Shown one piece after another: positions 1 through 10,348 of a stretch of DNA of 26,277 bases (position 1 is its first letter; each line of letters opens with the position of its first letter). The translations under genes were made by a program, and so were the position numbers. Source of the DNA: Schoenoplectus triqueter (Eukaryota; Streptophyta; Magnoliopsida; Poales; Cyperaceae). The DNA lies in the NCBI GenBank assembly GCA_964058805.1, contig CAXKVV010001340.1, positions 1-26,277 on the forward strand, written 5' to 3'. The notes below the pieces were generated by a model. The model was given only the letters and a program-made list of their open reading frames with translations, did not search any database and was not told the origin of the DNA.

Positions 1-124
1 TTCTAGGGTTATATTCCTAGGTTGGGATTTTTACAACTATTTGATTTGACAATCTTGATAACTAATTTAATATAAATTTATAAAAAAATTAAAATTATAA
101 ATATTCTACAATATATTTCTACGC

Positions 125-938
125 GGGTAAATTTTCTGGGTATTATACGTTAAATTCATATTTCGTCAATGAAATTTTATTTATCCATTTTTAGTCACTA
201 AATTTTGATGTTTGTTCAGATTTGATCACTCTATTAGTTTTTTCATTCAAACTTAACAGAAATTTTATAATATTATATGAACATGTATGTTAATTATTTT
301 TGTTCTATTATTAATGAAAATTTTATAATACTATATGAATATATATGAAAAATTTATAATATCATATGAACATGTATGTTAATTTTATAAATTACTATTT
401 TTTATCATTCAAAGTATTTTTGTAATTGAGTATATAACTTAATAAGTTAATTTATATCAACCATCTGATTTTGTTTGTTTGAAGAAAAAATTTTTAATTT
501 AATATTTTACTTAGAGATATTAATATCATACTATAATTGAAAATCAAGGTTTTATGGTTAATTTATTTATTTATTAATATCATAATATATTTATTTAATA
601 ATTAATTTAAAAATAAAAATAAAATTATATATTCTAAATAGTATAATTTCTTTTAAGAAATAAAACATAAAAAATTACTATTTTTTTAAAAGAAAAATAA
701 AAATAAATAATTTGTGCCTATATTGTCATATTTTTAAAATTTATATAAAAATATATGTGTTCAAACTTTAATATAGAGGTCAAGCAAAGTGTTCCATTAA
801 ATTTTGAATGGAAAAACTAACGAATCGATCAAATTTTAATAAGAATTAAAATTTAGTTACTGAAAATAGATAAATTAAAGTTCAGTGATCAAATATAAAT
901 TTCAGATATAGTTTAGTGACTTCCCAGAAAATTTACCC
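125..938. mobile_element. TIR element with long inverted ends (MULE-like)
   Basis: The left end GGGTAAATTTTCTGGG (125-140) recurs as its reverse complement at 923-938. Imperfect inverted similarity continues inward for roughly 100-130 bp, including the shared words TCACTAAA and TTTGATCACT on both arms. The AT-rich centre has no coding potential. Long inverted ends on a short non-coding body suggest a non-autonomous Mutator-like element, but I could not find a convincing 9-bp target duplication, so the superfamily is an inference. Confidence 0.7.
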
Positions 939-2172
939 ATTCTTAAACTTATGAATTTATTACATTTTAAATTTGATGCAATTTGAGTGTTATTTGATAT
1001 TCCATCAAATGTCATCAAAATTATATGATTATTTTAATTATTTAAATTTAATAGTTTTTGATAAAACAGGGGCGAATTTAGGGCTTGAGCCAGGCTGGGC
1101 CTTGGCACCCCCTTAGCCCAGAAAAGTTTATTAACCCTTCCTACTAAATCCTTTGGTCAGCCCAGCAAAAAAAATTCGGCCCACCTAGCAAAAAAGAATT
1201 CTCCCGCCTCAACGCCTGATCACACTCGTGACTCGCGTAATTCCAAAAAAAATTCTATCGATTTCGCTCCCTGCCTCTTCCGCTCCCCGCCGCCCCGCTC
1301 CTCTGTTTCGACGCAAGACGCGCTAATCGCCGGTGCAGTGACAGTGGTGACTGCCCGACTCCCCACTCCTTTTCCCCTTCTAGTTCACTGCCTGCCCGGC
1401 TTCCCGCTTACCTGCTCCTCTGCGCGACTGTGCCCCTGCCCCTCTGAATGGTGTAGGTCATAAATGCTCTGAGACTGAAGGAGAGAGAGTGCGGGTTGGA
1501 ATTGGAGATTGAGAATACCTAGAGCAACCAAAACTATTTCATTTGACATCAGCGGATAGCAACTTCAAAGCTGAAAATTTTAGACCGTCTTTTTTTTATT
1601 TTGGGTTATAAATGGTAATTTATCTGCGTATATATTTGTCAACACATTTCATATATTTTTATTGGAGGTTATTGTTAGATGATATTCAATAAATTGGCCT
1701 CTAGTTCGTTGCTCGATGATGAAAGGATTTTGCAGCGTTTTCAAAATATGAAGACTCGAAAGTTGCAACTATTTCAAATTAGGCATTAGTGGTACGTTTT
1801 CTATTTGAAAATTTTAAATCATTATGATTGTGATATATGGATTCATTATAAAATTGATAATTAAATTCTATCAATGCAGGTTATTTTTTATGTTTTATTT
1901 TGGCTTCAAGATATAAAGAATGATTCATCGATTAAGTGTCTCTTACTTAGGACAGAGCAATTTCCAGCACAATCTCCTGATGGTTAATTATATTTTTTTA
2001 GAGATCTTCTTGAGTTTTTTCAGTGTTTTTGAGCTCATTTTGCTTCAGACAAAGAGTAGAACGTAACCCTTTGGGTCTCACAACCGAAATATTTAAGGAG
2101 GCAAAAAAAATATGAAATAGAGGGATGGTTCAGAATTTAGTGACTAATTATAATTAATCTTAATTAGATGTA

Positions 2173-2234
2173 TTATGAAATAGAGGTATTATAATTAATC
2201 TTAATTAGAGGTATTATAATTAATCTTAATTAGT
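2173..2234. repeat. short AT-rich tandem repeat
   Basis: About two and a half head-to-tail copies of a 25-bp unit beginning GAGGTATTATAATTAATC lie here inside the decayed hAT-like region. There is no sign of function. Confidence 0.6.
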
Positions 2235-2300
2235 ATATAATTAATGTATATTTAAACTTTAATTATTACTAAATCATAAAATTTCTATAAAAATACAATT

Positions 2301-2408
2301 AATCGAGTCGAGTCGGGTTGGGTTCGGGTCAAAAAAAATAAATTCATATCCGACTCATTTATTTTCGGATCATGTTGGGTCGGATCGGGTCAATAATTGA
2401 CACCTCTG
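2301..2408. repeat. degenerate GGGTCGGGT-rich MITE remnant
   Basis: The words GAGTCGGGTTGGG, GGATCATGTTGGGTCGG and TTGACACCTCTG form a short purine-rich tract ending in a GACACCTCTG boundary. It resembles the body of the better-preserved MITE at 3040-3359 in inverted orientation, but the other terminus is not visible. Probably a truncated relative. Confidence 0.45.
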
Positions 2409-3031
2409 TAATCATAACAGATCAAAGATTTTATGTTTGTTTAGTGCAAAATTGTGTCGTTGATGCAACTTTTTTTTACATCAATTTTTTTTCAAAGATA
2501 AGTCATTGCCCAAATTTTTTTTTCATGAGCATATTAATGCAAGTTTTTCTTGTAAAAACTTAATTAAAACATATTACGTGTCTGGTTAGGGACAACTTGA
2601 TCAAACAAAAATATCCATTTTATAAAGTCACATACTTATATTGCCACATTCAGGGCATATCATGATACTGCAATACATTTAATATAACTATATTTTAATT
2701 TAAAACTCAAGAAAAAACTAACAATATTAGTAATAACAGAGCTTGAAAAAAATATTTATAGCTAGTATATGAAATTTAAAAGATGGAAATTGGAGAGAGG
2801 GAAAAACGTTTTGCACATGTGGATGTGGTCAAATGACAAGAAAGGGAGAGAAGGTAAAAAATTATTATATGTAAAGTAGAACTTTCATGATTGGACATTT
2901 GGACCTCTCATGTCCGTAGGTAGCTTTTAGAAGAATTGAAGTTTTTTTCTTTGTTTACACTGGAGATGATATCCTCCATTGCACACTACACATCGGGGAA
3001 TGGGGGTCATAGGCAGGTTCTTCTGGCTCGG

Positions 3032-3039
3032 AGAACAGG
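3032..3039. repeat. 8-bp target site duplication, left copy
   Basis: AGAACAGG immediately precedes the MITE; the identical right copy is at 3360-3367. Confidence 0.8.
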
Positions 3040-3359
3040 TAGAGGTGGCAGAATCCGACCCGATCCGATAAATCCGTCCGACCCGTTCAGATTCGAACCC
3101 GATCTGATCTGATCTGATTTTTTAAGAAAGTCAAACTGATCCGATCCGATCCGAACCCGACCCGACCCGAGATCAAATGGCCTTCAATCCAATCGAAATC
3201 TATCAACGATCTGAAAAAACACAACATGTAAATTGACCCGATCCGACCCGACCCGACCCAGCCCGACCCGATTTCTTCCAGAAAGTCAAACTGACCCGAA
3301 TCCGAACCCGACCCGACCCGAATCCGAATCCGACCCGACCCGCCCGATTGCCACCTTTA
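3040..3359. mobile_element. 320-bp hAT-type MITE with 8-bp target site duplication
   Basis: The element starts TAGAGGTGGCA and ends TGCCACCTTTA, giving inverted ends TA(G/A)AGGTGGCA. It is flanked on both sides by the same 8 bp, AGAACAGG (3032-3039 and 3360-3367), the target-duplication length of hAT transposons. The body is almost entirely degenerate CCGACCCGA / CCGATCCGA repeats, with no ORF. It sits inside an older hAT-like remnant. Confidence 0.85.
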
Positions 3360-3492
3360 AGAACAGGGGTCAAAGTTGAAGATTTTAGTAATTTTTATAT
3401 AACTCAAAGGCTCAATTACACCTCGCTCAGAAAGATTTCTGAATTTTATGGGGGTCAATTGACCCCGTTCATTTAATGTACCTCCGCCTCTG

Positions 3493-4750
3493 TTTGTGTA
3501 TGATCTAGTGAATTAGATGATGAATTGTTTATTTAGATGGTGATTAATATTTGAACTTGTGTAGAAATTAATTAACTCGATATTTGTATATAAAATCGTA
3601 GGTTCAAGATTAAGTATCGAAATGAGATGTTAATTACCCGACCTAAGTTGAGACTTAGGAAAATAACTTTATTAAATACCTTAGTATATGTAGGGACCCA
3701 GATTTAAATCTTGTTATTGAGTCCATTTAGGGATTCGATGACTTGAGTATACAACTTGGCTAATCACAGATTTTAGTATGTTTAGGGTATGTCACGAACA
3801 AAATTTATCCTAGATAAAGGACTGCACGACCAAAGTAAGCATATCCTAAATTAGAACTAAGAAATTCGCAATTGTAATTGCATGAGAAAATAACAATTTA
3901 ATTTGAATTAATTTAGCATATGTATCAATTATAACCCGAAAGATCTAAAAACTTTCTATTTTTTGAACTTGCCTAATTTATAGTTCTTTCAATTTAGGAT
4001 AGCATTATTTTTTTTTATATTTACTTTAGCATAAAAATAGTGTTAGATTGTTAGCTCAATTTTTTATTATTTAGATAATTAAATTTTGAATTACTTAGTA
4101 TCAAAATTTATTCATGTGGATTGACCCATAATTATACTATAATTGTTAGGTTTATACGCATATAAATTCAACAATTTAGTATATTTTAGGATATATTTAT
4201 ATTAGCCTCTAACACACGTAAAGTGTTGTATTCATGAATTTTTATAGGTTGGAATTTTTTATATATAAATCATGTTATACGCTTGTGTCTTCTATAATCT
4301 TTATAACTCCCTATTGTAGTTCTCCGTTAAGATCAGCTATTTTTCTTTTATTGAATCCTAATTTCAAATTAACAATAAGTAGCATGCTCTCAATTTAATT
4401 TATTCATAATAATATTTCTTGAAAGATATTTCTTTCAAATTTGCATAAGTGCGTCTAGAAAATAAGTAATGTATTTACCTCTAGAAAATCCTCTTCAGAA
4501 TTCATCTCTCATTCATTTTACTCTCATTTTCAATATAATTTCATAATGGATGGCAAGAATATACCAGCAATTTGTGACAATCCTGAGGTAATGACGAAGA
4601 ACACATACCATATCTTTTAAGGATAAAATAGTTGTTGGATTTGTTACATGTGTTGTACTTTGAGTATTGGAGAGAATTAAATTGTGCTTTACTTCTCACT
4701 CAAACTAAATTTGTAGCCATCAACGCTACCCTGGTACATCATATAACCTG
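3493..4750. other. AT-rich intergenic stretch, no gene seen
   Basis: No coding frame, RNA gene or well-bounded repeat is evident. A 26-codon ATG frame at 4546-4623 is too short, and lacks any family motif, to be called. Confidence 0.6.
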
Positions 4751-4896
4751 TCAAACACGAACTGGGTATGTGTATCAGGTGCGGGTACGCATTCGGTACG
4801 GCTGGGTGCACCACGTGGCGTACTTATTTACTTCAATCAAGATACGGCTGGGTACATGTCGGGTACAGTCAAGATACAGCTAGGTATATATCAGAT

Positions 4897-5020
4897 ACGG
4901 TCAAGCCTCAGACATGTGTCTCCAGTGAGAGAGACACGTGACCTATACATGGAAGATCACGGTCAAGCTTCAAGCATGCGTCTCCAGTGAGAGACACACG
5001 TGATCTATACATGGAAGATC
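4897..5020. repeat. 62-bp tandem duplication with G-box motifs
   Basis: Two adjacent 62-bp units (4897-4958 and 4959-5020) share most positions, including GTCTCCAGTGAGAGA and CTATACATGGAAGATC. Each contains CACGTG, and a third CACGTG lies at about 4814. Just upstream (about 4838-4900) is a weaker ~32-bp repeat built on AAGATACGGCTGGGTAC. An ORF crossing the region looks like a by-product of the repeat. Confidence 0.75.
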
Positions 5021-5520
5021 CACAGCGAATCTTAATTCGCTTAGCAAAATTAGGTAGAAATTGGTGCCGAGGTTGGAAATCGAACACGAAAAATGTCGTT
5101 ATCAATCAAGAATGAAACCATTGACTCAACGACTTTTCTTTGAAATATACTTTTTTTCATTTTATATATTAAGCTTACCAAAAAGCGTGAATGACTCCTC
5201 AAGTACTGCCTATAAGCATTAACGGCTGAATTAAATGAATTCTTTATTTTGATTATTTAAATATCTTAGTTTTAACATTATATGTACATAAATAAATAAA
5301 TATATAACATAGCCGCACTCGTATTCTTAATTTTTAGAAAATATAGTATCATTGTACCTGTATCATATTCAATATGATGTTTGTATTCATACTCATGCAA
5401 CGTAGACAACTATGTTAGGATCATAAATTATTGGTTTAAGTAGGCACTGGTGTGATTGGAAAAGAAAAGTAGTTTTGTTTAAGCTTTCTTTGATTTTGCC
5501 CAAGGTTCTAAATAGCAATT

Positions 5521-5538
5521 ATCACGCTATAGCGTGAT
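5521..5538. repeat. 18-bp perfect palindrome
   Basis: ATCACGCTATAGCGTGAT is its own reverse complement. It sits in AT-rich non-coding sequence and may be the terminus or core of a decayed transposon. The rest of 5021-5619 shows nothing I can support. Confidence 0.6.
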
Positions 5539-5619
5539 ATAACAAAAGTTATCATACATCATGTTTTCTTTATATCTTCTATTATTTTATATAAATTAGA
5601 CTTCATAGAGCAACTAAAG

Positions 5620-6703
5620 TAACTAAGTAATAATAAATTGATTAAAAAGTTATAAAATAATAATTAATTAGTACAAACTCGAAGTTACTATTCGAAATAT
5701 CATTCATATCGTAAAAGCTAAATAATTTTTTTTATTCAAAATAATCTAAATAACCGTAAACTGTATTATTTTCTTCATTAAAATGATCACAATACTATAA
5801 TTACATGAGTTTGGAATCATTATAAATTACATAAAATTTTAATTATTCTTGATGAACTATCGAACGATAATGAAATCATATGAAATTTGAATCACTATCA
5901 ATCTATAAGCAAAAGAATATATATATATATATATATATAATTATTTTTAAGAACTTTTCTTATTTATTTAAATATTTATTTTTAAAATTGTCAAGATAAC
6001 TTATTGTTTGGAGATCTCTCCTCATATATATATATATAGTATGTCACATGTGTAGTTTCTTCTACAACCTATGCAAACTTCTTTAAACCTAATTAGTCAA
6101 ACTTCATCAACATACATACATACATACATACATAATCGCTAAATAATTCCATGATGTGGGGTCTCATTTGCAGCATTGTCGTACATTTCCCCCTTATCTG
6201 GGATAGGGCTCAGGCTGTCAGACGAAAAAAGGCTGCCAGCGCTATGGACGGAGATGCTCATCGGAGTGCCTGGTGGAAAATTATAAGGGGAACTCGGTTG
6301 CATTTTGTGGAATGTATGGCTGGACAAGTCTTTTTCATCGTAGAGTTTAATCACAGATCGAAGGCTAGATCGGAAAGAACTTATAGAGGTAATCTGCCTT
6401 ATGTGGTGGCTATTTTGCCAGAGAAACATAACTAACTGGATCAGGCAACAAATCACTGACAACACACCGGTGATGAGAAATAAGCCCCAAAAGATTTCAA
6501 GGTCTAGGCTCTGGGAAGAGAAGGGGCTATCCTGTGGCGGGCATGACAGCGCCTCACCAAACCACTTTTGAGATATTCGCGTGCTCTCATCTCCTTCAGT
6601 TATGTTGAGGATTACCCTAGAGAGATCAGGTACCAGAGAGGATCCTCTTGGAAATACCTGTAATATATTAGTCCTTTGAGAGTTAATTAATTATTGTCCT
6701 TTG
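5620..6703. repeat. segmental duplication copy A (GLR terminal exon and 3' flank)
   Basis: This segment recurs in direct orientation at 9907-11010. Aligning by eye, I count about five substitutions plus a 20-bp length change in an (AT)n run. It covers ~519 bp of 3' flank, the whole GLR terminal exon and 46 nt of the preceding intron. Similarity stops abruptly after TGTCCTTTG at one end and begins at TAACTAAGTAA at the other. Confidence 0.93.
6139..6657 (-). CDS. GLR: GLR terminal exon (M4 and C-tail), copy A
   Basis: The exon begins after TTACAG (AG at 6658-6659) with VFPRGSSLVPDLSRVI, the family's S2 end. It continues through the extracellular linker, the M4 helix and a Ser/Pro-rich cytoplasmic tail to a TAG stop at 6139-6141. 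It is 519 nt, exactly 173 codons with the stop, with no interruption. An antisense frame over 6151-6435 is only its shadow. Confidence 0.93.
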   Translation of the reverse strand, partial: VFPRGSSLVPDLSRVILNITEGDESTRISQKWFGEALSCPPQDSPFSSQSLDLEIFWGLFLITGVLSVICCLIQLVMFLWQNSHHIRQITSISSFRSSLRSVIKLYDEKDLSSHTFHKMQPSSPYNFPPGTPMSISVHSAGSLFSSDSLSPIPDKGEMYDNAANETPHHGII

Positions 6704-6836
6704 GTTTATTTCCTTAAAAATTATAATCTAACAATAGTTTTTTTATTTTCCAATGATTAATATTCAACCAGAACATGAGGCTTATGTAATTTCCACAGCA
6801 CAGGTTCATGTTGTCAGCAATTCCAAATCCTTTTGT

Positions 6837-6855
6837 TTATATATATATATATATA
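6837..6855. repeat. (AT)n microsatellite in GLR intron
   Basis: A run of about nine AT units lies in the 223-nt intron between the GLR M2/S2 exon and the terminal exon. Confidence 0.85.
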
Positions 6856-6880
6856 AATGCAGAGTTTGCAGAAGACTCAC

Positions 6881-7275
6881 AAATCCAAATCCGCTCGTCT
6901 TGTTCTGTAGGTTGACCATTGTATAATTGTAATAGTACTTGTTTAGAAAGACTTGGAGGTACGGGGTCTCATCTACAACTGCAACAATGGAGTGGTTCGA
7001 CAATGCTTCTTCGTATTCATCAGGCGATTGGAAGGGAAGAAGTCTACTTTCATGAAAACCTGATCTTAGCAAAAAATCTCTCGTGAAGGAGTCTGTTAGG
7101 TAACCAATCTTCCTTTCACTCTTCAAAAGCTCACTTAGTTCAGAAAAAATTGGAGTAAGGCGTTGAACGGTCAGAGTCGATGTTAGGCTAGCTGTGTAAC
7201 TTGTTTGTAATATGAGCACAACGAATACCCATACGATTATGACCAATCTTGATAAATTGCTTGCCAATATTTCCC
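6881..7275 (-). CDS. GLR: GLR exon: M2 and S2
   Basis: The exon lies between a TTGCAG acceptor (AG at 7276-7277) and a strong GTGAGT donor (6880-6875). It encodes LSRLVIIVWVFVVLIL, the conserved SYTASLTS gate motif, LTVQRLTP, the S2 lobe with KIGYLTDSFTRDFL, VAVVDETPYLQVFL and KTSGFGF. The frame is fully open and ends in phase 0, so it joins cleanly to the terminal exon. Confidence 0.93.
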
Positions 7276-7586
7276 CTGCAATAAGGTGCATTATTTGGGA
7301 GTAAGTAGAAGTGATGACTTCTCTTAGTCGTGCTATGCGCCAACAAACCTTCAAATAAAAGTAAAACACAGTGAATTGTTTCTTTCCTATGGGCGTCAAA
7401 TCTTTGCATACAAACAATGTAGGCATTAGTACATAGATAACAATGGTCGGTCAGTACACATACATGATTGGGTATAATTTAGTTTTTCTTCTTTTGGGGT
7501 GATGGAGGGACACGATTGATTGACGGTAACTTTCCCTTGAAATTGTTCTTTAAAAGAAATGTGAAAGAGTAAAGATAATCAAACTT

Positions 7587-7588
7587 AT
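7587..7588 (-). other. mutated splice donor (AT instead of GT)
   Basis: The expected donor reads CACA|ATAAGTTT. Changing only the first intron base to G would give the consensus GTAAGT, and the phase then joins the next exon in the family frame. The nearest GT (7584-7583) would shift the frame into an early stop. Confidence 0.75.
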
Positions 7589-7901
7589 TGTGCGAAAAAA
7601 CAAGCGTGGAGAATGTGAAGTAAAAGACGGTGCCGAGTTGGTACGAAGGCGGTCCTCTGAACTCATCATTGATACGGTGCTCCAAAGCCCAGATGACTGC
7701 ACCAGTGAAAACAAAGAATGCTAAGCTACCAAACCAGAGATCAGGCTTGAGGGGCCTAAGAAAGATCCATGCATTCTTGCTCCGCTCATTCCTCACCGGT
7801 ACCACCATTGACAAGCCTGACGACATGTACGGTAGTGTGAAATCAACATCCTGTGATCTGTTGTAGGTGATCGTCATATCGGCAACTATTGCGTCGTATG
7901 T
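7589..7901 (-). CDS. GLR: GLR exon: end of S1, M1 and pore loop
   Basis: The exon starts after an ATGTAG acceptor (AG at 7902-7903) and reads TYDAIVADMTITYN, then VDFTLPYMSSGLSMVV, M1, and the pore segment ending FSTLVFSH. Family members continue HRE or HGE here. Ending the exon at 7589 (phase 1) and joining 7275 restores HRE, which places the donor at 7588-7587, where the sequence is ATAAGT. No ATG is needed, since this is an internal exon. Confidence 0.9.
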
Positions 7902-9906
7902 CTACATGAAATTTGGTTATTAATTACTTATTATAGGACAGTAACTTATTTTCTTAATAGAATGTTATTGAGGTAAATTGTAAATGCATTAATTATGGGG
8001 GGGGGGAATGAATGTTGAGTATTAGCAGTTTGTTGAAAACGAACACTAATTTAAACACATAACACAGTGAATTATTAGTATGACACGGATTATCATCAGG
8101 ACCTAAATAATTGTCTTCCATCTGATTAATCAGTATAGGAGATGTCTTCCACAAGTAGTTAGTTAGTCAAATATATAGAAATGTAAATTGCACTTATTGA
8201 ATGGCAAATTGGTATTTTTTTATGTGCACTGAAATTTATAAGATTTCAAACAGATGCATAATTAAGTTTATAAACCTTTTCGCGGCACTGAACTATTGGT
8301 GTGTTGACAAAAGCTACGTACAACAACCACATTAAATTGTATAGGAGAAGTCATTATCTCATGCAACAACCACATAATTAAAAAGTCAAGGCCTGTTAAG
8401 GAAATATATAAAATTGAGGCCGCTTTTATTTAGAAATATACATGGTCATATCGCTTGGAAATTATACATGTTTAAAGGAATAAGATCCACTCGACCTGCA
8501 CCAGTTGGATTTTCTCCGGAGGAACGGACCGGACTTCTGAAAAAAGTCAGGTTTGGATTTGTTTTCTTTTCAGCAATAAATTTTCTTTAAAAACGTAAAT
8601 GAGTGTGACTCATCGGTCAGCTGTCACCGTTGCATAGCGATCAATATAACTAATTTTGTGCATTTAAAAAGATTGTTAACTCTGCAATTTTGAAATGATG
8701 AATATTCTTTAAATTAATAAACTTGCTTTATCTATATGTGTGTTTAGCTGTGAATGTGATAACAAAAAGAAAAAAAGTAAAGTACAAAATCCTTTAGTTA
8801 TATTGATCGCGAAAATATATTAATATTGGTAAAGCAGACTACTTTCTTTTCTTCTCTTTTTTTTTTTGAGAAAAAAGAAAGGCATACTAAATGGTATTTT
8901 ATTTCATCAAGTAATCAATGCCTCATAAAAAGAAAAAAAAAACAACTCCTAGTCTATTCTATTGGGCCTAATTAGTTTAGGGGTCACTCAAAGATATACT
9001 GCCGACCATTAATTATAGTAAAAGAAATTAGAATTATGTCAATTTATATAGTTGACTACTTGACTTGAAGAGTCAAGCATTGTGCATATCTTGAATTAAT
9101 AGCAAGGCCGAAAATAACTAAACTTAACGACTTCTAAATCTGGGCAAGCTCATGTTGCTCGTGAATTTGAACGCGCGATTCAAAGTCAGCGTGGAATTCA
9201 AACTAAATTTGTGACCAAGAATATTGTTTATTCAAAGTTCAAACTAACAATTACAGATTTGTAATCCATCAATGCCCCCACGTATATTTTGGTAGGAGAA
9301 AGATGGGGGTTGGATGGTAATTAATTTATGGTTCAAATATCAAATTTCCTTGTTCGTTAGGCGTACGTCCTTTTCACTGTTTTACAAGTTGGTACTATTG
9401 TATATTGGAACTGTCATAAAAGGAATCAAACTAACACTATGATATGAGAAGGAATTCAATTGTCATCATTTTGATGTTTATAGTGTATATTTAATTATTT
9501 ATGTATACATTAAAAAATTTAAACTGTTAGATGTATTATATATCATTTCAATTATATGTATATGAAAAATTATAAAATTTTAACTTATTTGAATAGCCAT
9601 CAAGTAACGTGTCTAAATTATAAAATTTGGTCCGTTGATTTTATTAATACTTGTTGCCTATATAAATAATATTTAAATGATATAATTTTTTGTATACATA
9701 TATAAGATGATATTTACAAAATATCCCTTCAATTAGTTTTGTTATTTAAGAATTTAAATAATAGTCATTTGATATTTAATTTTAATGGCACCAAAATAGT
9801 AGTAATTGGACCCTTTCTCATGCTACGACAGGTGAATTTAAATTTATAACAGTACGATAATGTGAAAAATAAAGTACAAATGGATAGCTTATTGTGTACA
9901 AATGGA
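7902..9906. other. spacer without a recognisable gene
   Basis: This is where the missing upstream GLR exons (S1, end of the ANF domain) would be expected on the minus strand, but no such motif is seen in either orientation. It holds a ten-G run (7997-8006), a CT-rich/GA-rich hairpin-prone stretch near 8842-8880, and a 47-codon open run at 9121-9264 (plus) with no ATG and no family match that I recognise. Confidence 0.55.
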
Positions 9907-10307
9907 TAACTAAGTAATAATAAATTGATTAAAAAGTTATAAAATAATAATTAATTAGTACAAACTCGAAGTTACTATTCGAAATATCATTCATATCGTA
10001 AAAGCTAAATAATTTTTTTTATTCAAAATAATCTAAATAACCGTAAACTATATTATTTTCTTCATTAAAATGATCACAATACTATAATTACATGAGTTTG
10101 GAATCATTATAAATTACATAAAATTTTAATTATTCTTGATGAACTATCGAACGATAATGAAATCATATGAAATTTGAATCACTATCAATCTATAAGCAAA
10201 AGAATATATATATATATATATATATAATTATTTTTAAGAACTTTTCTTATTTATTTAAATATTTATTTTTAAAATTGTCAAGATAACTTATTGTTTGGAG
10301 ATCTCTC

Positions 10308-10348
<41 letters not shown>

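Larger units (their letters stand above)
1067..3492. mobile_element. decayed hAT-like element bounded by CAGGGGCG / CAGAGGCG ends
   Basis: CAGGGGCGAA at 1067 and CGCCTCTG at 3485-3492 form an inverted terminal pair (7 of 8 bases), of the kind seen in plant hAT elements with TTF-type transposases. The interior holds a GC-rich, C-rich stretch (about 1200-1445), AT-rich sequence, short direct repeats and a nested MITE, but no transposase ORF. The 8 bp next to each end (TGATAAAA and TTTGTGTA) do not match, so the two ends may belong to different insertions. Confidence 0.4.
6139..7901 (-). pseudogene. GLR: glutamate receptor-like channel (GLR), C-terminal half, probably broken
   Basis: Plant GLRs are ligand-gated cation channels with an N-terminal ANF domain, a split ligand-binding core (S1/S2), membrane segments M1, M2 and M4, and a pore loop. 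Three minus-strand exons here give about 408 residues in order: end of S1 (VDFTLPY), M1 (FGSLAFFVFTGAVIW), pore loop (QLGTVFYFTFSTLVF), M2 with SYTASLTS, S2 (VVDETPYLQVFL), M4 (FWGLFLITGVLSVICCLIQL) and a Ser-rich tail ending HHGII. All three frames are open. The exons encoding the ANF domain and the first part of S1 are not found directly upstream. The donor of the first intron is AT rather than GT. AATAAA-like polyadenylation signals lie near 5963-5968 on the minus strand. Family assignment is firm; placement in the clade II (GLR2-like) group is a guess. It could still yield a truncated product. Confidence 0.9.

Noticed and set aside
1067..3492. Single intact hAT element between the CAGGGGCG and CGCCTCTG ends
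   Set aside because: The 8-bp flanks do not match and no transposase is present, so it is kept only as a low-confidence remnant.
4632..5105. ORFs of 83 and 65 codons on opposite strands
   Set aside because: Both run through the tandem repeats at 4838-5020 and have no family features.
6151..6435. 94-codon plus-strand ORF, repeated at 10458-10742
   Set aside because: It is the antisense of the GLR terminal exon in both copies; its apparent conservation is explained by the sense strand.
7188..7409. 73-codon minus-strand ORF overlapping the GLR M2/S2 exon
   Set aside because: Different frame from the family-matching one; it is what results from using the wrong donor GT at 7584-7583.
7630..7866. 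78-codon plus-strand ORF
   Set aside because: Antisense shadow of the GLR M1/pore exon.
9121..9264. 47-codon open run including AREFERAIQSQRG
   Set aside because: No ATG, no splice sites and no recognised family; within chance for this length.
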